Shown here in pieces: positions 10,580-21,037 of a stretch of 64,000 bases of DNA. This DNA is from Saccharomyces mikatae IFO 1815 (taxonomy: Eukaryota; Ascomycota; Saccharomycetes; Saccharomycetales; Saccharomycetaceae), in contig NC_079267.1 in NCBI RefSeq assembly GCF_947241705.1, positions 522,501 through 586,500 on the forward strand, given 5' to 3'. Position 1 is the stretch's first letter. Every line of letters starts with the position of its first letter. The notes beneath the pieces were generated by a model, which was not told the DNA's origin, made no database searches, and saw only the letters and a list, made by a program, of their open reading frames with translations. A program made the translations under genes and the position numbers.

Positions 10580-12406
10580 ATGCACAATAACTCTCCCTCA
10601 CGTGTGGATAATCACGATCTGGAAACTCAACCACTGTTAAGATCAAACACCCAAGAAAGCCAACTTCTCAACGATGAAGTGAGAATCAATGTAGTAAATG
10701 AGACGATTATTGGGTATCGTAGGAGGAGCATCAAGCGTTTGATTATTTACCTACTAGGTATTACATTTCTAAGTTTGTTTGGTGTAAGGATAGTTCAATA
10801 TATTAGGGGACAGGTGCCGCCCACAGAAGAGATAGAGAAAAGTTTAGCTCAGGTGACAAAATTTAAACTAGTGGAGTTTCGGCTTGACGGTTGGAAAGAT
10901 AATATGCAATCTAATCTAAATAATGATACGGGGAAGTATCTACAAGTGAGTATACACTCCCAAATTTGGTTTGATTATAATCAATGGCCCGGAGCAGCAA
11001 ACGATTCGGCCATCAGTAGCCAACGTGACTGGATACAATATATTAATGAGAAGGTTCTTAAAACCATTTGCATAGATTTGAAAAATGTGACCACGTTCGA
11101 CGGAGATGTAATATTCAAGGATAAACTGGGAGATGTTGTTGGTATGGACCCCATCTGTCTTGACCTAGCCCACCAGAAAATTAACGATTTGCAATTCAAA
11201 GTTCTTATCAAACCGTCTATTTGGAAGATCGTGAAAGTGTTGAAAAAATTCTGGAATGGCGATTTTGATTCGTTGAATTTAAAATCAAATTTAGACATGA
11301 TTATCTTCAAGAAAAAATTTGGCTTGCGGCTTAATTTACTAAAACTTGATGGTGAAATCTTGAATTGGAAAGATATCGTTGACTGGGAAAAAATAGCAGC
11401 AACTCCGCTTCAAATGGTTCAAAATATGATCGATGCGATTTCTCTTCAAGGTTTTACATTAAGAGATTCGGACTCTGATGGATTTCATGCTAATATGAAA
11501 CTGAATCCAATCACGATTCTTAAAGGGCTAGATTGGCTTCACCTTCCGCCAGGCGCGTCAATCCCTTTCATCAATTGGGAAGTCAAACTACCGGGTTGTG
11601 ACGGGGAGCCTGCTATCGCGATTCCATCGTTGTCTTGCTTTAATGAACCGATCGGTTTGTACCATAACAAGGATAATATCGTGGTCTGTTTCCAGAATGA
11701 AATCGAAGGTCCTCTGCCCAATGAACTATTATACGAAGAATGTCCTCACAACAGTCTTACACCAATGAGCCAAATCGTCAACGCCGTCCTAAATCAGAAC
11801 GAGACCGTTACATTTGCAGCAAGAGGTCATGTCATCGAAGATGGCATAGACAATGATTCATTGATTCCTGTCGACATTCTCGAGGACATTTTCCAGGAAA
11901 TATCATATATTCCTATGACTACCAACGCTACATTCAATTCCAGTGAACTGATTCAAGAATTTCAGATTAACGACCTTCAATTACGATGGGGGAGGCGCAA
12001 AAAACTCAGTCTTGTAGGAACATTCTTGGGGTTTTTTGACTTATCCTTCTATGAGACACACCAGCGTGACCGAGTTCGCATTGATACCATTCGGGGACAA
12101 ATTGATCTGTACCATAACGACATCAATTTCCTAAATCTACCCATGAAGCAATGGGTCAACTCTACATCACACATTCTGCATGATCAGGATACGGGGGACA
12201 CCCAGATGAAACTACAGTTCGATCTAGAGAATGAAGATATGGAAGTTGTCGACAGCATGGAACTAACACGTACTCTGAATGAAATATTATTCCAGGGTTT
12301 CACGGCTATCCACTTTAACGCGACAATTGATGCGTCACTCACGACGGCGTTGGGCCCCTGGGTTCTTACCGGGTTAACCGGAGAGGGTGACACTCTGGTC
12401 ACGTGA
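10580..12406 (+). CDS. Conserved fungal membrane protein, YLR173W homologue
   Basis: Orthologue of uncharacterized S. cerevisiae YLR173W (608 aa, the same length). A hydrophilic N-terminus with RRRSIKR is followed by one transmembrane segment at about residues 53-70 (LIIYLLGITFLSLFGVRIV region). A long domain rich in N-x-S/T sequons follows (for example NDTGK, NVTTF, NETVT, NATFNSS). The layout suggests a single-pass protein with most of its mass in the secretory lumen or vacuole, in the style of Tag1/Vac7-like fungal proteins. Function is not established from sequence. Its stop codon overlaps a CACGTG at 12400-12405. Confidence 0.92.
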   Translation: MHNNSPSRVDNHDLETQPLLRSNTQESQLLNDEVRINVVNETIIGYRRRSIKRLIIYLLGITFLSLFGVRIVQYIRGQVPPTEEIEKSLAQVTKFKLVEFRLDGWKDNMQSNLNNDTGKYLQVSIHSQIWFDYNQWPGAANDSAISSQRDWIQYINEKVLKTICIDLKNVTTFDGDVIFKDKLGDVVGMDPICLDLAHQKINDLQFKVLIKPSIWKIVKVLKKFWNGDFDSLNLKSNLDMIIFKKKFGLRLNLLKLDGEILNWKDIVDWEKIAATPLQMVQNMIDAISLQGFTLRDSDSDGFHANMKLNPITILKGLDWLHLPPGASIPFINWEVKLPGCDGEPAIAIPSLSCFNEPIGLYHNKDNIVVCFQNEIEGPLPNELLYEECPHNSLTPMSQIVNAVLNQNETVTFAARGHVIEDGIDNDSLIPVDILEDIFQEISYIPMTTNATFNSSELIQEFQINDLQLRWGRRKKLSLVGTFLGFFDLSFYETHQRDRVRIDTIRGQIDLYHNDINFLNLPMKQWVNSTSHILHDQDTGDTQMKLQFDLENEDMEVVDSMELTRTLNEILFQGFTAIHFNATIDASLTTALGPWVLTGLTGEGDTLVT

Positions 12407-12745
12407 GCCTAGTTTTGTTTATTCTTATAACTCCGGGACGCCATATCCGGTTGTCCGAGATTTGGCGAATAAGGAAATAAGGGAAAAAGTAAGCAGTAGT
12501 CAAATCAACAGTGTTTTTCTTTAGTACCTTAGAGAGCTATGGGTAGTGGGGGTGAAGGAGTATAATCAGAAACCGGACTTGACATTATTGGCTCGATCGG
12601 AATTGGTTATAAGCAAACTAGCCTCCGGCATTCTATATAAATGCCACTCAGCAAATATATATGTTTACTGCACTCTTGAGATGCTTACCAGAATCGTTGT
12701 TCAGGCACGAGGCTAGAACAAAATATACGTATATTTATAATTGCA
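12407..12745. other. IDP2 promoter region
   Basis: A 339-base spacer holding the IDP2 promoter. It has several CCG/CGG half-sites, including CCGGTTGTCCG at 12447-12457, a partial match (9 of 11) to the Cat8/Sip4 carbon-source element. This would suit a glucose-repressed gene. A strong TATA box (TATATAA) lies at 12634-12640. An out-of-frame open frame from 12661 overlaps the IDP2 ATG (see findings). Confidence 0.5.
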
Positions 12746-13984
12746 ATGACTAAAATCAAGGTAGCAAACCCCATTGTAGAAATGGACGGTGACGAACAAA
12801 CGAGAATAATCTGGCATTTGATCAGGGACAAGTTGGTCTTGCCCTATCTGGAGGTGGATTTGAAATACTATGACCTTTCGGTAGAGTATCGTGACCAGAC
12901 TGCTGATCAAGTAACTGTGGATTCCGCTACTGCTACTTTAAAATATGGGGTAGCTGTAAAATGCGCTACTATCACGCCCGATGAGGCAAGGGTCGAGGAA
13001 TTTCATTTGAAAAAGATGTGGAAATCTCCCAATGGTACTATCAGGAACATTCTGGGTGGCACAGTGTTCAGGGAACCTATCATTATCCCTAGGATCCCGA
13101 GGCTTGTGCCTCAATGGGAGAAGCCCATTATTATCGGGAGACATGCTTTCGGCGATCAATACAAAGCTACGGATGTGGTAGTCCCTGAAGAAGGTGAATT
13201 GAGACTAGTTTACAAGTCCAAGAGCGGTGATCATGATGTAGACTTGAAAGTCTTTGACTACCCAGAACATGGTGGGGTTGCGATGATGATGTACAATACC
13301 ACGGATTCCATCGAAGGGTTCGCCAAGGCCTCCTTTGAATTGGCCATTGAAAGAAAGTTACCACTATACTCTACTACTAAAAACACTATTTTAAAGAAGT
13401 ACGATGGAAAATTTAAAGACGTTTTTGAAGGCATGTACGCTGAAAGTTATAAAGAAAAGTTTGAATCTCTCGGTATTTGGTATGAACACCGTTTAATTGA
13501 CGATATGGTTGCCCAGATGTTGAAATCAAAAGGTGGTTATATAATCGCCATGAAGAATTATGATGGTGACGTAGAATCAGATATTGTTGCACAGGGGTTC
13601 GGCTCTTTGGGATTAATGACATCTGTGCTGATTACTCCAGATGGCAAAACTTTTGAAAGCGAAGCTGCTCACGGCACTGTAACAAGGCATTTTAGACAGC
13701 ATCAACAAGGAAAGGAGACTTCGACAAACTCCATTGCATCTATTTTCGCGTGGACAAGAGGTATCATCCAAAGAGGTAAGCTTGATAATACTCCTGATGT
13801 GGTCAAGTTCGGCCAAATCTTGGAAAGCGCTACTGTGAATACAGTACAAGAAGATGGAATCATGACTAAAGATTTGGCTCTAATTTTGGGTAAGACTGAA
13901 AGGTCCGCTTATGTTACTACCGAGGAATTCATTGACGCTGTGGAATCCAGGTTGAAGAATGAATTTGAGGCAGCTGCTATGTAG
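12746..13984 (+). CDS. IDP2: Cytosolic NADP-specific isocitrate dehydrogenase
   Basis: Oxidative decarboxylation of isocitrate to 2-oxoglutarate with production of NADPH in the cytosol, mainly on non-fermentable carbon. The 412-residue product begins [20 protein letters not shown] without a mitochondrial presequence. It has the substrate loop [18 protein letters not shown] and the NADP region [10 protein letters not shown]. It lacks a C-terminal peroxisomal SKL/CKL signal (ends EFEAAAM), which separates it from Idp3. Nearly identical to S. cerevisiae Idp2. Confidence 0.98.
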   Translation: MTKIKVANPIVEMDGDEQTRIIWHLIRDKLVLPYLEVDLKYYDLSVEYRDQTADQVTVDSATATLKYGVAVKCATITPDEARVEEFHLKKMWKSPNGTIRNILGGTVFREPIIIPRIPRLVPQWEKPIIIGRHAFGDQYKATDVVVPEEGELRLVYKSKSGDHDVDLKVFDYPEHGGVAMMMYNTTDSIEGFAKASFELAIERKLPLYSTTKNTILKKYDGKFKDVFEGMYAESYKEKFESLGIWYEHRLIDDMVAQMLKSKGGYIIAMKNYDGDVESDIVAQGFGSLGLMTSVLITPDGKTFESEAAHGTVTRHFRQHQQGKETSTNSIASIFAWTRGIIQRGKLDNTPDVVKFGQILESATVNTVQEDGIMTKDLALILGKTERSAYVTTEEFIDAVESRLKNEFEAAAM

Positions 13985-14281
13985 ACTAACCTAATGCGAC
14001 TGTTCAATCTATTTATTTTATATATTCTTCTCTCTTGGAGCAAAAACTTTTAGTATTAGGCCCTCGTAAAGTATGATCTTCTGCCCTTACTGAAAATTTT
14101 TCTTTTTTTTCTTTTCCCTCTTCGCAAGAACCAGAGACTGAAAAATTTTCAAATGATGAGATGTTTAGCAGAAGAAGATAATGTAGATATAGTTTTTGAA
14201 CATTTTTATCATTTTCTTTTAATTTAAGAGCCATTAGCATCCGGAGATCATTACTATCTATACAGAGGAGCAATATAAACA
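13985..14281. other. IDP2-CBF5 intergenic region
   Basis: A 297-base spacer containing the IDP2 3' end signals and the CBF5 promoter with adjacent RRPE and PAC motifs (annotated separately). Nothing else is recognised. Confidence 0.4.
14139..14163 (+). promoter_or_regulatory. RRPE + PAC pair upstream of CBF5
   Basis: TGAAAAATTTT (14139-14149) is a perfect RRPE. It is followed four bases later by TGATGAGATG (14154-14163), the PAC motif. This RRPE-then-PAC order about 120-145 bases before the ATG is the signature of ribosome-biogenesis genes (Stb3, Dot6/Tod6 control), which fits CBF5. Confidence 0.75.
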
Positions 14282-15745
14282 ATGTCAAAGGAGGATTTCG
14301 TTATTAAGCCTGAAGCTGCAGGTGCTTCTACTGACACTAGTGAATGGCCATTACTTTTGAAGAATTTTGACAAGTTACTGGTCAGAAGTGGTCACTATAC
14401 CCCTATTCCAGCTGGTAGTTCCCCATTAAAGAGAGACTTGAAATCTTATATTAGTTCTGGTGTCATTAACTTAGACAAACCTTCTAACCCATCATCACAT
14501 GAAGTGGTAGCTTGGATCAAAAGAATCTTACGTTGTGAAAAGACCGGTCACTCTGGTACTCTTGACCCAAAGGTTACAGGTTGTTTGATCGTTTGTGTTG
14601 ATAGAGCTACGAGATTGGTTAAGTCTCAACAAGGTGCCGGTAAGGAGTATGTGTGCATTGTTAGATTACATGATGCCTTGAAGGATGAAAAGGACTTGGG
14701 ACGTTCATTAGAGAATTTAACTGGTGCACTTTTTCAAAGACCTCCTTTAATCTCAGCCGTTAAGAGACAGTTACGTGTTCGTACTATTTATGAGTCAAAC
14801 CTGATTGAGTTCGATAATAAGAGAAACCTTGGTGTCTTTTGGGCATCTTGTGAAGCTGGTACTTATATGCGTACCTTATGTGTTCATTTAGGTATGCTGT
14901 TGGGTGTCGGTGGCCACATGCAGGAATTACGTCGTGTCAGATCAGGTGCTTTGTCTGAAAACGACAACATGGTTACTTTACACGATGTTATGGATGCCCA
15001 ATGGGTTTACGATAATACAAGAGATGAATCTTACTTGAGATCCATTGTTCAACCTTTAGAAACTCTATTGGTCGGTTATAAGAGAATTGTAGTGAAAGAC
15101 TCTGCTGTCAATGCGGTATGTTATGGTGCAAAATTGATGATTCCTGGTTTATTGCGTTATGAAGAAGGTATTGAGTTGTATGATGAAATTGTCTTGATAA
15201 CCACTAAGGGTGAAGCCATTGCTGTTGCCATTGCTCAAATGTCAACTGTTGACTTAGCTTCCTGTGACCACGGTGTCGTTGCTAGCGTAAAAAGATGTAT
15301 CATGGAAAGAGACTTATACCCAAGAAGATGGGGTTTGGGTCCAGTTGCACAAAAGAAGAAACAAATGAAGGCAGATGGTAAATTAGATAAATATGGCCGT
15401 GTTAACGAAAACACACCAGAACAATGGAAGAAAGAGTACGTTCCATTAGACAATGCTGAGCAATCAACATCTGGTACTCATGAAACGAAGAAAACTGAAG
15501 AAGAACCCAAGAAGACTAAAGAAGAAGCTGATTCTTTGATCAAGGAAGTTGAAACCGAAAAAGAAGAAGCAAAGGAGGATGACAAGAAGGAAAAGAAGGA
15601 AAAGAAAGATAAGAAGGAAAAGAAGGAAAAGAAAGACAAGAAGGAAAAGAAAGACAAGAAGGAAAAGAAAGATAAAAAGGAGAAGAAAAGAAAATCAGAG
15701 GACGCTGAATCCGAAGAAAAGAAATCTAAAAAATCCAAGAAATGA
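14282..15745 (+). CDS. CBF5: H/ACA snoRNP pseudouridine synthase (dyskerin)
   Basis: Catalytic subunit of box H/ACA snoRNPs, isomerising uridines in rRNA and needed for rRNA processing. The 487-residue product has a TruB-type catalytic domain with [11 protein letters not shown], catalytic aspartate D95, and a PUA domain (about 265-345; [23 protein letters not shown]). A lysine-rich C-terminal tail of KKE/KKD repeats follows (about 435-487). The length is 487 against 483 in S. cerevisiae (recalled), consistent with change in repeat number in the tail. Codon use is strongly biased. Confidence 0.98.
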   Translation: MSKEDFVIKPEAAGASTDTSEWPLLLKNFDKLLVRSGHYTPIPAGSSPLKRDLKSYISSGVINLDKPSNPSSHEVVAWIKRILRCEKTGHSGTLDPKVTGCLIVCVDRATRLVKSQQGAGKEYVCIVRLHDALKDEKDLGRSLENLTGALFQRPPLISAVKRQLRVRTIYESNLIEFDNKRNLGVFWASCEAGTYMRTLCVHLGMLLGVGGHMQELRRVRSGALSENDNMVTLHDVMDAQWVYDNTRDESYLRSIVQPLETLLVGYKRIVVKDSAVNAVCYGAKLMIPGLLRYEEGIELYDEIVLITTKGEAIAVAIAQMSTVDLASCDHGVVASVKRCIMERDLYPRRWGLGPVAQKKKQMKADGKLDKYGRVNENTPEQWKKEYVPLDNAEQSTSGTHETKKTEEEPKKTKEEADSLIKEVETEKEEAKEDDKKEKKEKKDKKEKKEKKDKKEKKDKKEKKDKKEKKRKSEDAESEEKKSKKSKK

Positions 15746-15943
15746 TTTGCATCATTCTATCTCATCCTATATATTAAACAAATTTCTCTTTTTTTAAAAA
15801 ACTTTCTCTATTATTAGATTAGATTTTTTTTAGTGTGTATATTAATAACGTAAAATTTCTTTATCAACGATTTGTAGTATTCTTTCATTGTATTCTTTTT
15901 TACGTATGCAACATTATATATTCTTTTGAAAAATCTTGGCGTA

Positions 15944-18259
15944 TTAAACTTTTAGACCTTTGATGAATTTTAAGACTTCAAAACAGTAGTTCTGTAATTG
16001 GCCCAGGACATTATTGAGAAAAAGCCATGATAGTAAATTTTCATTTGACTTCAAACTGATATCACCGATTATTGCATTTCTGAATCTTGTGCTACAATCG
16101 ATTAGCTTTAAGCATGAGAATTTGCTTTGATCGGAGATGAAGAAACAAAAGTCTTTGATCATTTCATTTAATGATTTGCATTCGATGGATATCGAAGGGT
16201 CATTACTGATGCTCATAGAGGAATTCAAAAATTTCGTTACGAAAACTTGACAAAATCCTTGTAAACGTTGCATTATTGAGTTTGTTTCCGAATTTGTATC
16301 ATCCTCATTAACCATCATGTCCAAGATATCATCCAAGTTTACAATATTTTTCCAGTCATTATTCATGCCATTTTTAAAAATAGGAAAACTTTTTAGAAAG
16401 TTCAAAATGAACTTTAATAGCTTGATTAGTTTTTTAACTAATTTGGTAAATCCATTAACGATGGATATTTTTTTTTGCATTAGTGGCCTAGGTAATTCTA
16501 CAACAGCCTTATTGACTTGCTCAGGGAAAAGTTTGATCATTATTTCCAGTTTTTGAATTATGGAATCGCTTATTTCATTTGAATGAACTATGAATTGAGA
16601 GAAAAATTTAATTAACCCAGTATAGGTGATTAAGTCGCACCTAGTAACCCAATCAATCAACGTCTCAGAGGTGAACAGATTAAACATTGTGGGTGAAATA
16701 GAATTGGAGTTTGAGAAAAACAATGCATTTGATATTTTATCACTCTTCAAAAATTTGATACATTCATAAATAGAATTGCAATGGATATGATATAATGACT
16801 CTAAGGATGATATGACATCCAAATCAGTATCTGAAGGAAGTAAATTTCTGGGAATCTTTGGGAACTCTATCTTGTACAATGACGGCAATGGATGTTCTGT
16901 ACTCGATGATATTTGGGTATTGTAGCTATCTGATAGTTTATCCTTACAAATGAAAACTTTACTGATTAAATCATCGTCAAAACTCAACTCTTCTGACGAG
17001 AGTGTTCCCGCTGTATTATTCGTCGTTGCTAATAAAGAATTTGATTTATTTGTTGTTTCGCTATGCTGTTGTGATTCGGGTTCGGGTTCGTTAGAGTTGT
17101 CATTACTGATTTGCTTAACTGGTGACGCGGTTCGAGATATAGATTTTCTTTCTAGGGGGAATGGTGATAAAACTATAGGCATCTGCGGCGAAGACGACGA
17201 TGGTGATGGTGACGATAGGGGCGATATAGGGTCGTTGTTGTGTACTAAGGACAAAGAATTAGTATTGTTATTAAGGACCACAGACCCGCTGCTTTCATTG
17301 GCAGCTAGTTTTAACCCGCAGTAGTGATATTTAGATTGACCTCTCATGCCCAGTCTCCTAGTCGTCAAATCAGGAAAGACTGTTCTTATCAACTTTCCCA
17401 ATGAAGCTTGAGATAAGGGCTTCAGATTGTTTTGAGAGCAGGAAGAAGCATATTGAGCGAATATTTTGCCTCTTGGCACATAACTATCATGCTGTGACTT
17501 ACAATTTTTCATCAGCCAAAGTAACGCAAACACTTGTCTTTCTCTTTCTCTGTTTTGTTCCGCTAATTGCAAGGCTGCCTTTGACGTGTTTTGAGAGTCC
17601 ATGCTCAAGACTTTGATTTCCGCATGTTTTACGATCTGTGCATACTCTCCGATCGTTTTCGATTTGTTATTTTCTGCAATTTGCTTAGCTATAATTTCTT
17701 GTGTGTTTCTCCTTGAAATGGAGGAAATGCGCTTCTCCTGATTTGTTTTCTGCTTTTTAGCATTACTTGGAATTGACGGGAAGGTATTCGTTCGCTTAGC
17801 AATGGTGGGAGGGTTGTTGTTCAAAATCTCCTCTGATTTGAATGAGAGTGGGTAAGCGGAGGAATTCGATCTATTCAGGCTAATAGACGATGGATACATC
17901 GAGTACGCAGCAGAGTGTCGTTGTGCTGCGGGCTGAGAAGGGGGATGTGCAGGTGCGGGAGAATTATTGTGAGTGTTGGAGCCGCCACCAATAAGAGGCG
18001 GTAATATTGGGTTTGGTATTTCCGAGCTAGAGGAACTTTGATGTAGAAGACTGTATATTGACGAAGATTTGGTGGCTATAGGCGGGATATTCACTGCCAT
18101 TGGAGGCAGATACGTATGTGACGCTGAAGGTGGTTGTCTGCTGTACTTGGGAGCGCTTAAGCTATACCGGTTGCTGTTTGTTGAAGATCCGTTGCAAGGA
18201 CCGTTGCTATTATCGTTCGAGCCTCGACGAGTAGGTTCAATCTTATTATTATCAGACAT
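15944..18259 (-). CDS. RFX1: RFX-family transcriptional repressor of DNA-damage genes
   Basis: Crt1/Rfx1, a repressor that binds X-boxes upstream of RNR genes, recruits Tup1-Ssn6 and is inactivated by the Mec1-Rad53-Dun1 pathway. The 771-residue product has a long Ser/Asn/Pro-rich N-terminus. The RFX winged-helix domain lies at about 241-317, including YVPRGKIFAQY and the recognition segment RLGMRGQSKYHYCGL. A divergent helical C-terminal half follows. The start is the first ATG of the frame (MSDNNKIEP); the frame is open a few codons further without an ATG. Somewhat shorter than S. cerevisiae Rfx1 as I recall (811 aa), mostly attributable to low-complexity regions. Confidence 0.95.
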   Translation of the reverse strand: MSDNNKIEPTRRGSNDNSNGPCNGSSTNSNRYSLSAPKYSRQPPSASHTYLPPMAVNIPPIATKSSSIYSLLHQSSSSSEIPNPILPPLIGGGSNTHNNSPAPAHPPSQPAAQRHSAAYSMYPSSISLNRSNSSAYPLSFKSEEILNNNPPTIAKRTNTFPSIPSNAKKQKTNQEKRISSISRRNTQEIIAKQIAENNKSKTIGEYAQIVKHAEIKVLSMDSQNTSKAALQLAEQNRERERQVFALLWLMKNCKSQHDSYVPRGKIFAQYASSCSQNNLKPLSQASLGKLIRTVFPDLTTRRLGMRGQSKYHYCGLKLAANESSGSVVLNNNTNSLSLVHNNDPISPLSSPSPSSSSPQMPIVLSPFPLERKSISRTASPVKQISNDNSNEPEPESQQHSETTNKSNSLLATTNNTAGTLSSEELSFDDDLISKVFICKDKLSDSYNTQISSSTEHPLPSLYKIEFPKIPRNLLPSDTDLDVISSLESLYHIHCNSIYECIKFLKSDKISNALFFSNSNSISPTMFNLFTSETLIDWVTRCDLITYTGLIKFFSQFIVHSNEISDSIIQKLEIMIKLFPEQVNKAVVELPRPLMQKKISIVNGFTKLVKKLIKLLKFILNFLKSFPIFKNGMNNDWKNIVNLDDILDMMVNEDDTNSETNSIMQRLQGFCQVFVTKFLNSSMSISNDPSISIECKSLNEMIKDFCFFISDQSKFSCLKLIDCSTRFRNAIIGDISLKSNENLLSWLFLNNVLGQLQNYCFEVLKFIKGLKV

Positions 18260-18410
18260 AGACAAACGAAACACAGAGCGTTGAACAGAACAATAATGGG
18301 GGAGAATATGCAGCGCCTGACAGGTATTCTGTTGCGGACCGTTTTTTGTTTGTTGCGTTTCCTTGGTGATTACACTTAATACTATTTTTTTTTTTCAACT
18401 TTTTCCCAAA

Positions 18411-18423
18411 TCGCCATGACAAC
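18411..18423 (+). promoter_or_regulatory. X-box in the RFX1 promoter (autoregulation)
   Basis: TCGCCATGACAAC fits the RFX X-box consensus RYYNCCATRGYAAC apart from one core position. It lies about 150 bases upstream of the RFX1 start. S. cerevisiae Crt1/Rfx1 represses its own gene through such sites, so this probably is the autoregulatory element. A weaker candidate, GTTACCTTGGTGCG, lies at 18812-18825. Confidence 0.65.
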
Positions 18424-18960
18424 ACGAAACGAGAAAAGCAAAAAGAGAAACCAAAAACAGGTTCAATTGTTGAAGCAGCAAAAGTCGCAAACATACACGA
18501 GAAACCTCTCAAGAGACGTGAGGCTAGTCTATTAAAAGTAAATTTTGTATCATAGGAAAGTAGCCAGGCGTTAGCAATCAACCTGTACTTTTGCCAACGG
18601 GAGTCGTATGGATTCACGTGGCGCTACCATCGGATCTTCACACCATGCCACAGAAGAAAAGCGCACCTTCATTTTTTCCATACATAGAAGGTCCTGTAAC
18701 AAGAATAAAGCCAAAGACACAAGTATACTCTGACCACTGCTATGTCCGGTTGGTTTGGGTGCCCAACAGCCACTCAGTGTACAACAGAGCTTCTGTACAG
18801 TTGAAAATTACGTTACCTTGGTGCGCCATTGTTCCCGCATCGCTGGCGCTGGCTGCATTGTTAGGCGTATCGAAGGACAGCATCTGAAGAGATATAGGGC
18901 AAGTCACACTTATGTAGGAATGCGTACACACTTGATCATCCAGGTAGCAAGGGACTTAGA

Positions 18961-18998
18961 CCAACAGGCGGGCAGGCTCGAGCCTGCCTGCCTGTTGG
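18961..18998. repeat. 38-bp near-perfect palindrome
   Basis: Two 19-base arms with no spacer pair at 18 of 19 positions. The single mismatch (18970 against 18989) would be a G-U pair in RNA. The innermost 18 bases (18971-18988) are a perfect palindrome centred on CTCGAG. It is GC-rich in an AT-rich genome and lies about 80-115 bases upstream of the TATA box of the YLR177W homologue. No known yeast element is recognised. Confidence 0.9.
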
Positions 18999-19004
18999 CC
19001 CTGG

Positions 19005-19049
19005 CCCCTTCCCCACGCCCAAGGGGGTCTTGCGCCGGCGTTTCAGGGG
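19005..19049. promoter_or_regulatory. Cluster of three stress-response elements
   Basis: CCCCT at 19005-19009, AGGGG at 19022-19026 and AGGGG at 19045-19049 are Msn2/Msn4-type STREs in both orientations. They lie within a GC-rich stretch just upstream of a TATA box, as in stress-induced promoters. Likely controls the YLR177W homologue. Confidence 0.6.
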
Positions 19050-19076
19050 CAGGACACGCGGGGATCGCTGGCATAG

Positions 19077-19085
19077 TATATAAAG
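19077..19085 (+). promoter_or_regulatory. TATA box of the YLR177W homologue
   Basis: TATATAAAG, 102-110 bases before the ATG at 19187 and directly downstream of the STRE cluster. The TATA-plus-STRE arrangement suggests a stress-inducible promoter. Confidence 0.65.
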
Positions 19086-19186
19086 AATAAAAGAACAATG
19101 GCAGAGAAGGGAGCGTATTGAACAGTAAATCAGTAGAGTATATAGACACATAGACAAGGAAATAAAGATAGAAATAAGGCGCTACC

Positions 19187-21037
19187 ATGGAGCTGCCTTC
19201 AATCAATAGCACCACAAGTATATCCGACAACCAGGAGTTGAGGAACTACTATGACAAGTTGCTATTTAAGAACAATAGTGGCAAGTCACTCGCAGACTTA
19301 CCGGGAAAGTTGGCAGGCCTTAACGACAATAGCACCGCTGCACACCCGCGTTCTAGAGTTGATTTTATCAACGGCTACATCGGCTTCAGAGAGGATAAGC
19401 AATCTCTTCTGGGGCAGGAGAACACTAAAAGAGCCTCATTTAGCGCCTTCGCAGACGACGGTAGGAAACAGAACACGAAGGGTACGAGTAATAAGGGGCC
19501 CAATCTGTCTCTTTTCTCATTTGAGGTCAACGGCGTTCCGACTCAGGAGAGGGAAACATACAAACAAGACTACTTAAATGTGATGAACACTTCGCCTAAC
19601 AATATTCTTTCTTCCCTAAACAACAGCTCTGAAAAATACTATACACAGCAGCAGCAGAAGAGCTTTTTTGATCCTGGGAGAAGATCTTCCTATATCTCCG
19701 ATACGCTTATTCATGGCAACGCAGCCACTCAGCAGCCGCAGTATTTGCAACCTGTATATACCAACAACAACTCATCATTGCAAATGCCGTACACTGCCCC
19801 CTCCGAGTACACTCAACACCAACAGTATCCGTCACCCTTCAATGCGAGACGCAACACCCAGCCAGTGGTCAATTTGCATCCGCCACCTGCCGCCGCGAAC
19901 GATACAGGATTGGTGGTAGTTGACGGCAAGAACTTGACGTCATCTAGGGAACTCCATGACTTGTATCTTAATTGCGGGTCCAATTATTTTGCTAGTGATA
20001 AAGTTTATAAGTTTATTGACAGTGTAAAGGAGACTTTGCGCGGTGACGGTTTCTCCGCCTCCAGTTCCAGGATCATAGAGTTCTTGAATTTTCTGAAGAA
20101 TTGTAATCTGAATTATAACCCACAGTCAGACGCATTTATCTCCAACGATGCTTCCAATACTTCGGCCGGAGCGGCCAAGTCTAGCAACAGCACTTCAATG
20201 CATTTGCATTATAAACCTTTAGTGTTAGTATCACTGAAAAACGGTAAGCTCGAACTGTTATCTAAACCGCAAACAGCCACGCTTGTACTCAAAAGGGGAG
20301 ATTTAGTAATTATTGATGGTGATCGTGGTAAGGATTTAGTGTTGGTGGTGGAACCAGTCGTAGATATAAATCTGGCATTATTCATTAATTTTTTGAAAAA
20401 GAAAATTCATTTCGATTCATTAATCACAAACAGTCAGCAACACTTCCCCAATAACCAGTTCATAAAGACCCTGATCGACACGACAAATGGTAAACCAATC
20501 CTTCGTGAATTGAATCCCAAATTATATGACATTATTGAGCTTACGCAATTAATTATCCCATCAAAGCAGGTCTTGAGATTCGCTACCCCGTGGGAATCTT
20601 CCACGAATTTACACAACAAGTTCCAAGATGAGCTGAAAGCTCTTCATATTGCGCAACTGAAACTAAGATCGCTGAATAACAACAATTCGGGTGGCGGGCT
20701 GAACATTAAAATATTGAACGCAGAGTTCCAATTCGATAGAAAGAAGCTAACTTTCTATTATATTTGCCAGGAGCGTAATGATTTTAGAGAATTAATCAAA
20801 GAACTGTTTAAATTCTACAAGACAAGAATCTGGCTTTGTGCTATACCGAACAATCTAGCGATCGATTCTAAATTTTACGACTCTAACAAGTTCGAGTGGG
20901 AAATGTATCAGGATATGATGTCTCACTATTCCATGGACAACACTGGGATTGTGGTCGCACCTGAACTGAATCGCTTGAAACTAGATGATTTCCAAATCGG
21001 CGTTTATATGGAATTGGTAAAGGCTCTGTTTGGTTAG
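19187..21037 (+). CDS. Psp1-domain protein, YLR177W homologue
   Basis: Orthologue of uncharacterized S. cerevisiae YLR177W, the whole-genome-duplication paralogue of PSP1. The 616-residue product has a low-complexity Gln/Asn/Ser-rich N-terminal half with candidate basic phosphorylation sites ([15 protein letters not shown]). It ends in a conserved PSP1 C-terminal domain (about 480-616) of the type found in bacterial YaaT proteins, including [21 protein letters not shown] and [17 protein letters not shown]. Paralogue Psp1 has been linked to P-body and RNA biology; the function of this copy is unassigned. Promoter elements suggest stress induction. Confidence 0.92.
   Translation: MELPSINSTTSISDNQELRNYYDKLLFKNNSGKSLADLPGKLAGLNDNSTAAHPRSRVDFINGYIGFREDKQSLLGQENTKRASFSAFADDGRKQNTKGTSNKGPNLSLFSFEVNGVPTQERETYKQDYLNVMNTSPNNILSSLNNSSEKYYTQQQQKSFFDPGRRSSYISDTLIHGNAATQQPQYLQPVYTNNNSSLQMPYTAPSEYTQHQQYPSPFNARRNTQPVVNLHPPPAAANDTGLVVVDGKNLTSSRELHDLYLNCGSNYFASDKVYKFIDSVKETLRGDGFSASSSRIIEFLNFLKNCNLNYNPQSDAFISNDASNTSAGAAKSSNSTSMHLHYKPLVLVSLKNGKLELLSKPQTATLVLKRGDLVIIDGDRGKDLVLVVEPVVDINLALFINFLKKKIHFDSLITNSQQHFPNNQFIKTLIDTTNGKPILRELNPKLYDIIELTQLIIPSKQVLRFATPWESSTNLHNKFQDELKALHIAQLKLRSLNNNNSGGGLNIKILNAEFQFDRKKLTFYYICQERNDFRELIKELFKFYKTRIWLCAIPNNLAIDSKFYDSNKFEWEMYQDMMSHYSMDNTGIVVAPELNRLKLDDFQIGVYMELVKALFG

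Larger units (their letters stand above)
18260..19186. other. RFX1-YLR177W divergent intergenic region
   Basis: A 927-base region, the longest spacer in the window. From the RFX1 side it holds an X-box (18411-18423), a CACGTG (18615-18620), a weaker X-box-like sequence (18812-18825), a 38-bp palindrome (18961-18998), a GC-rich cluster of stress elements (19005-19049) and a TATA box (19077-19085). Overlapping open frames of 60-110 codons on both strands here look non-coding. Confidence 0.55.

Noticed and set aside
15478-15738. Phe/Ser-rich minus-strand frame opposite the CBF5 tail
   Set aside because: Direct mirror of the KKE/KKD repeat; the same happens opposite NOP56 at 55414-55632.
18591-18887. 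98-codon plus-strand frame in the RFX1-YLR177W spacer, with overlapping frames to 19230
   Set aside because: Composition shows no protein-like periodicity or recognisable domain, and it covers promoter elements and the palindrome.
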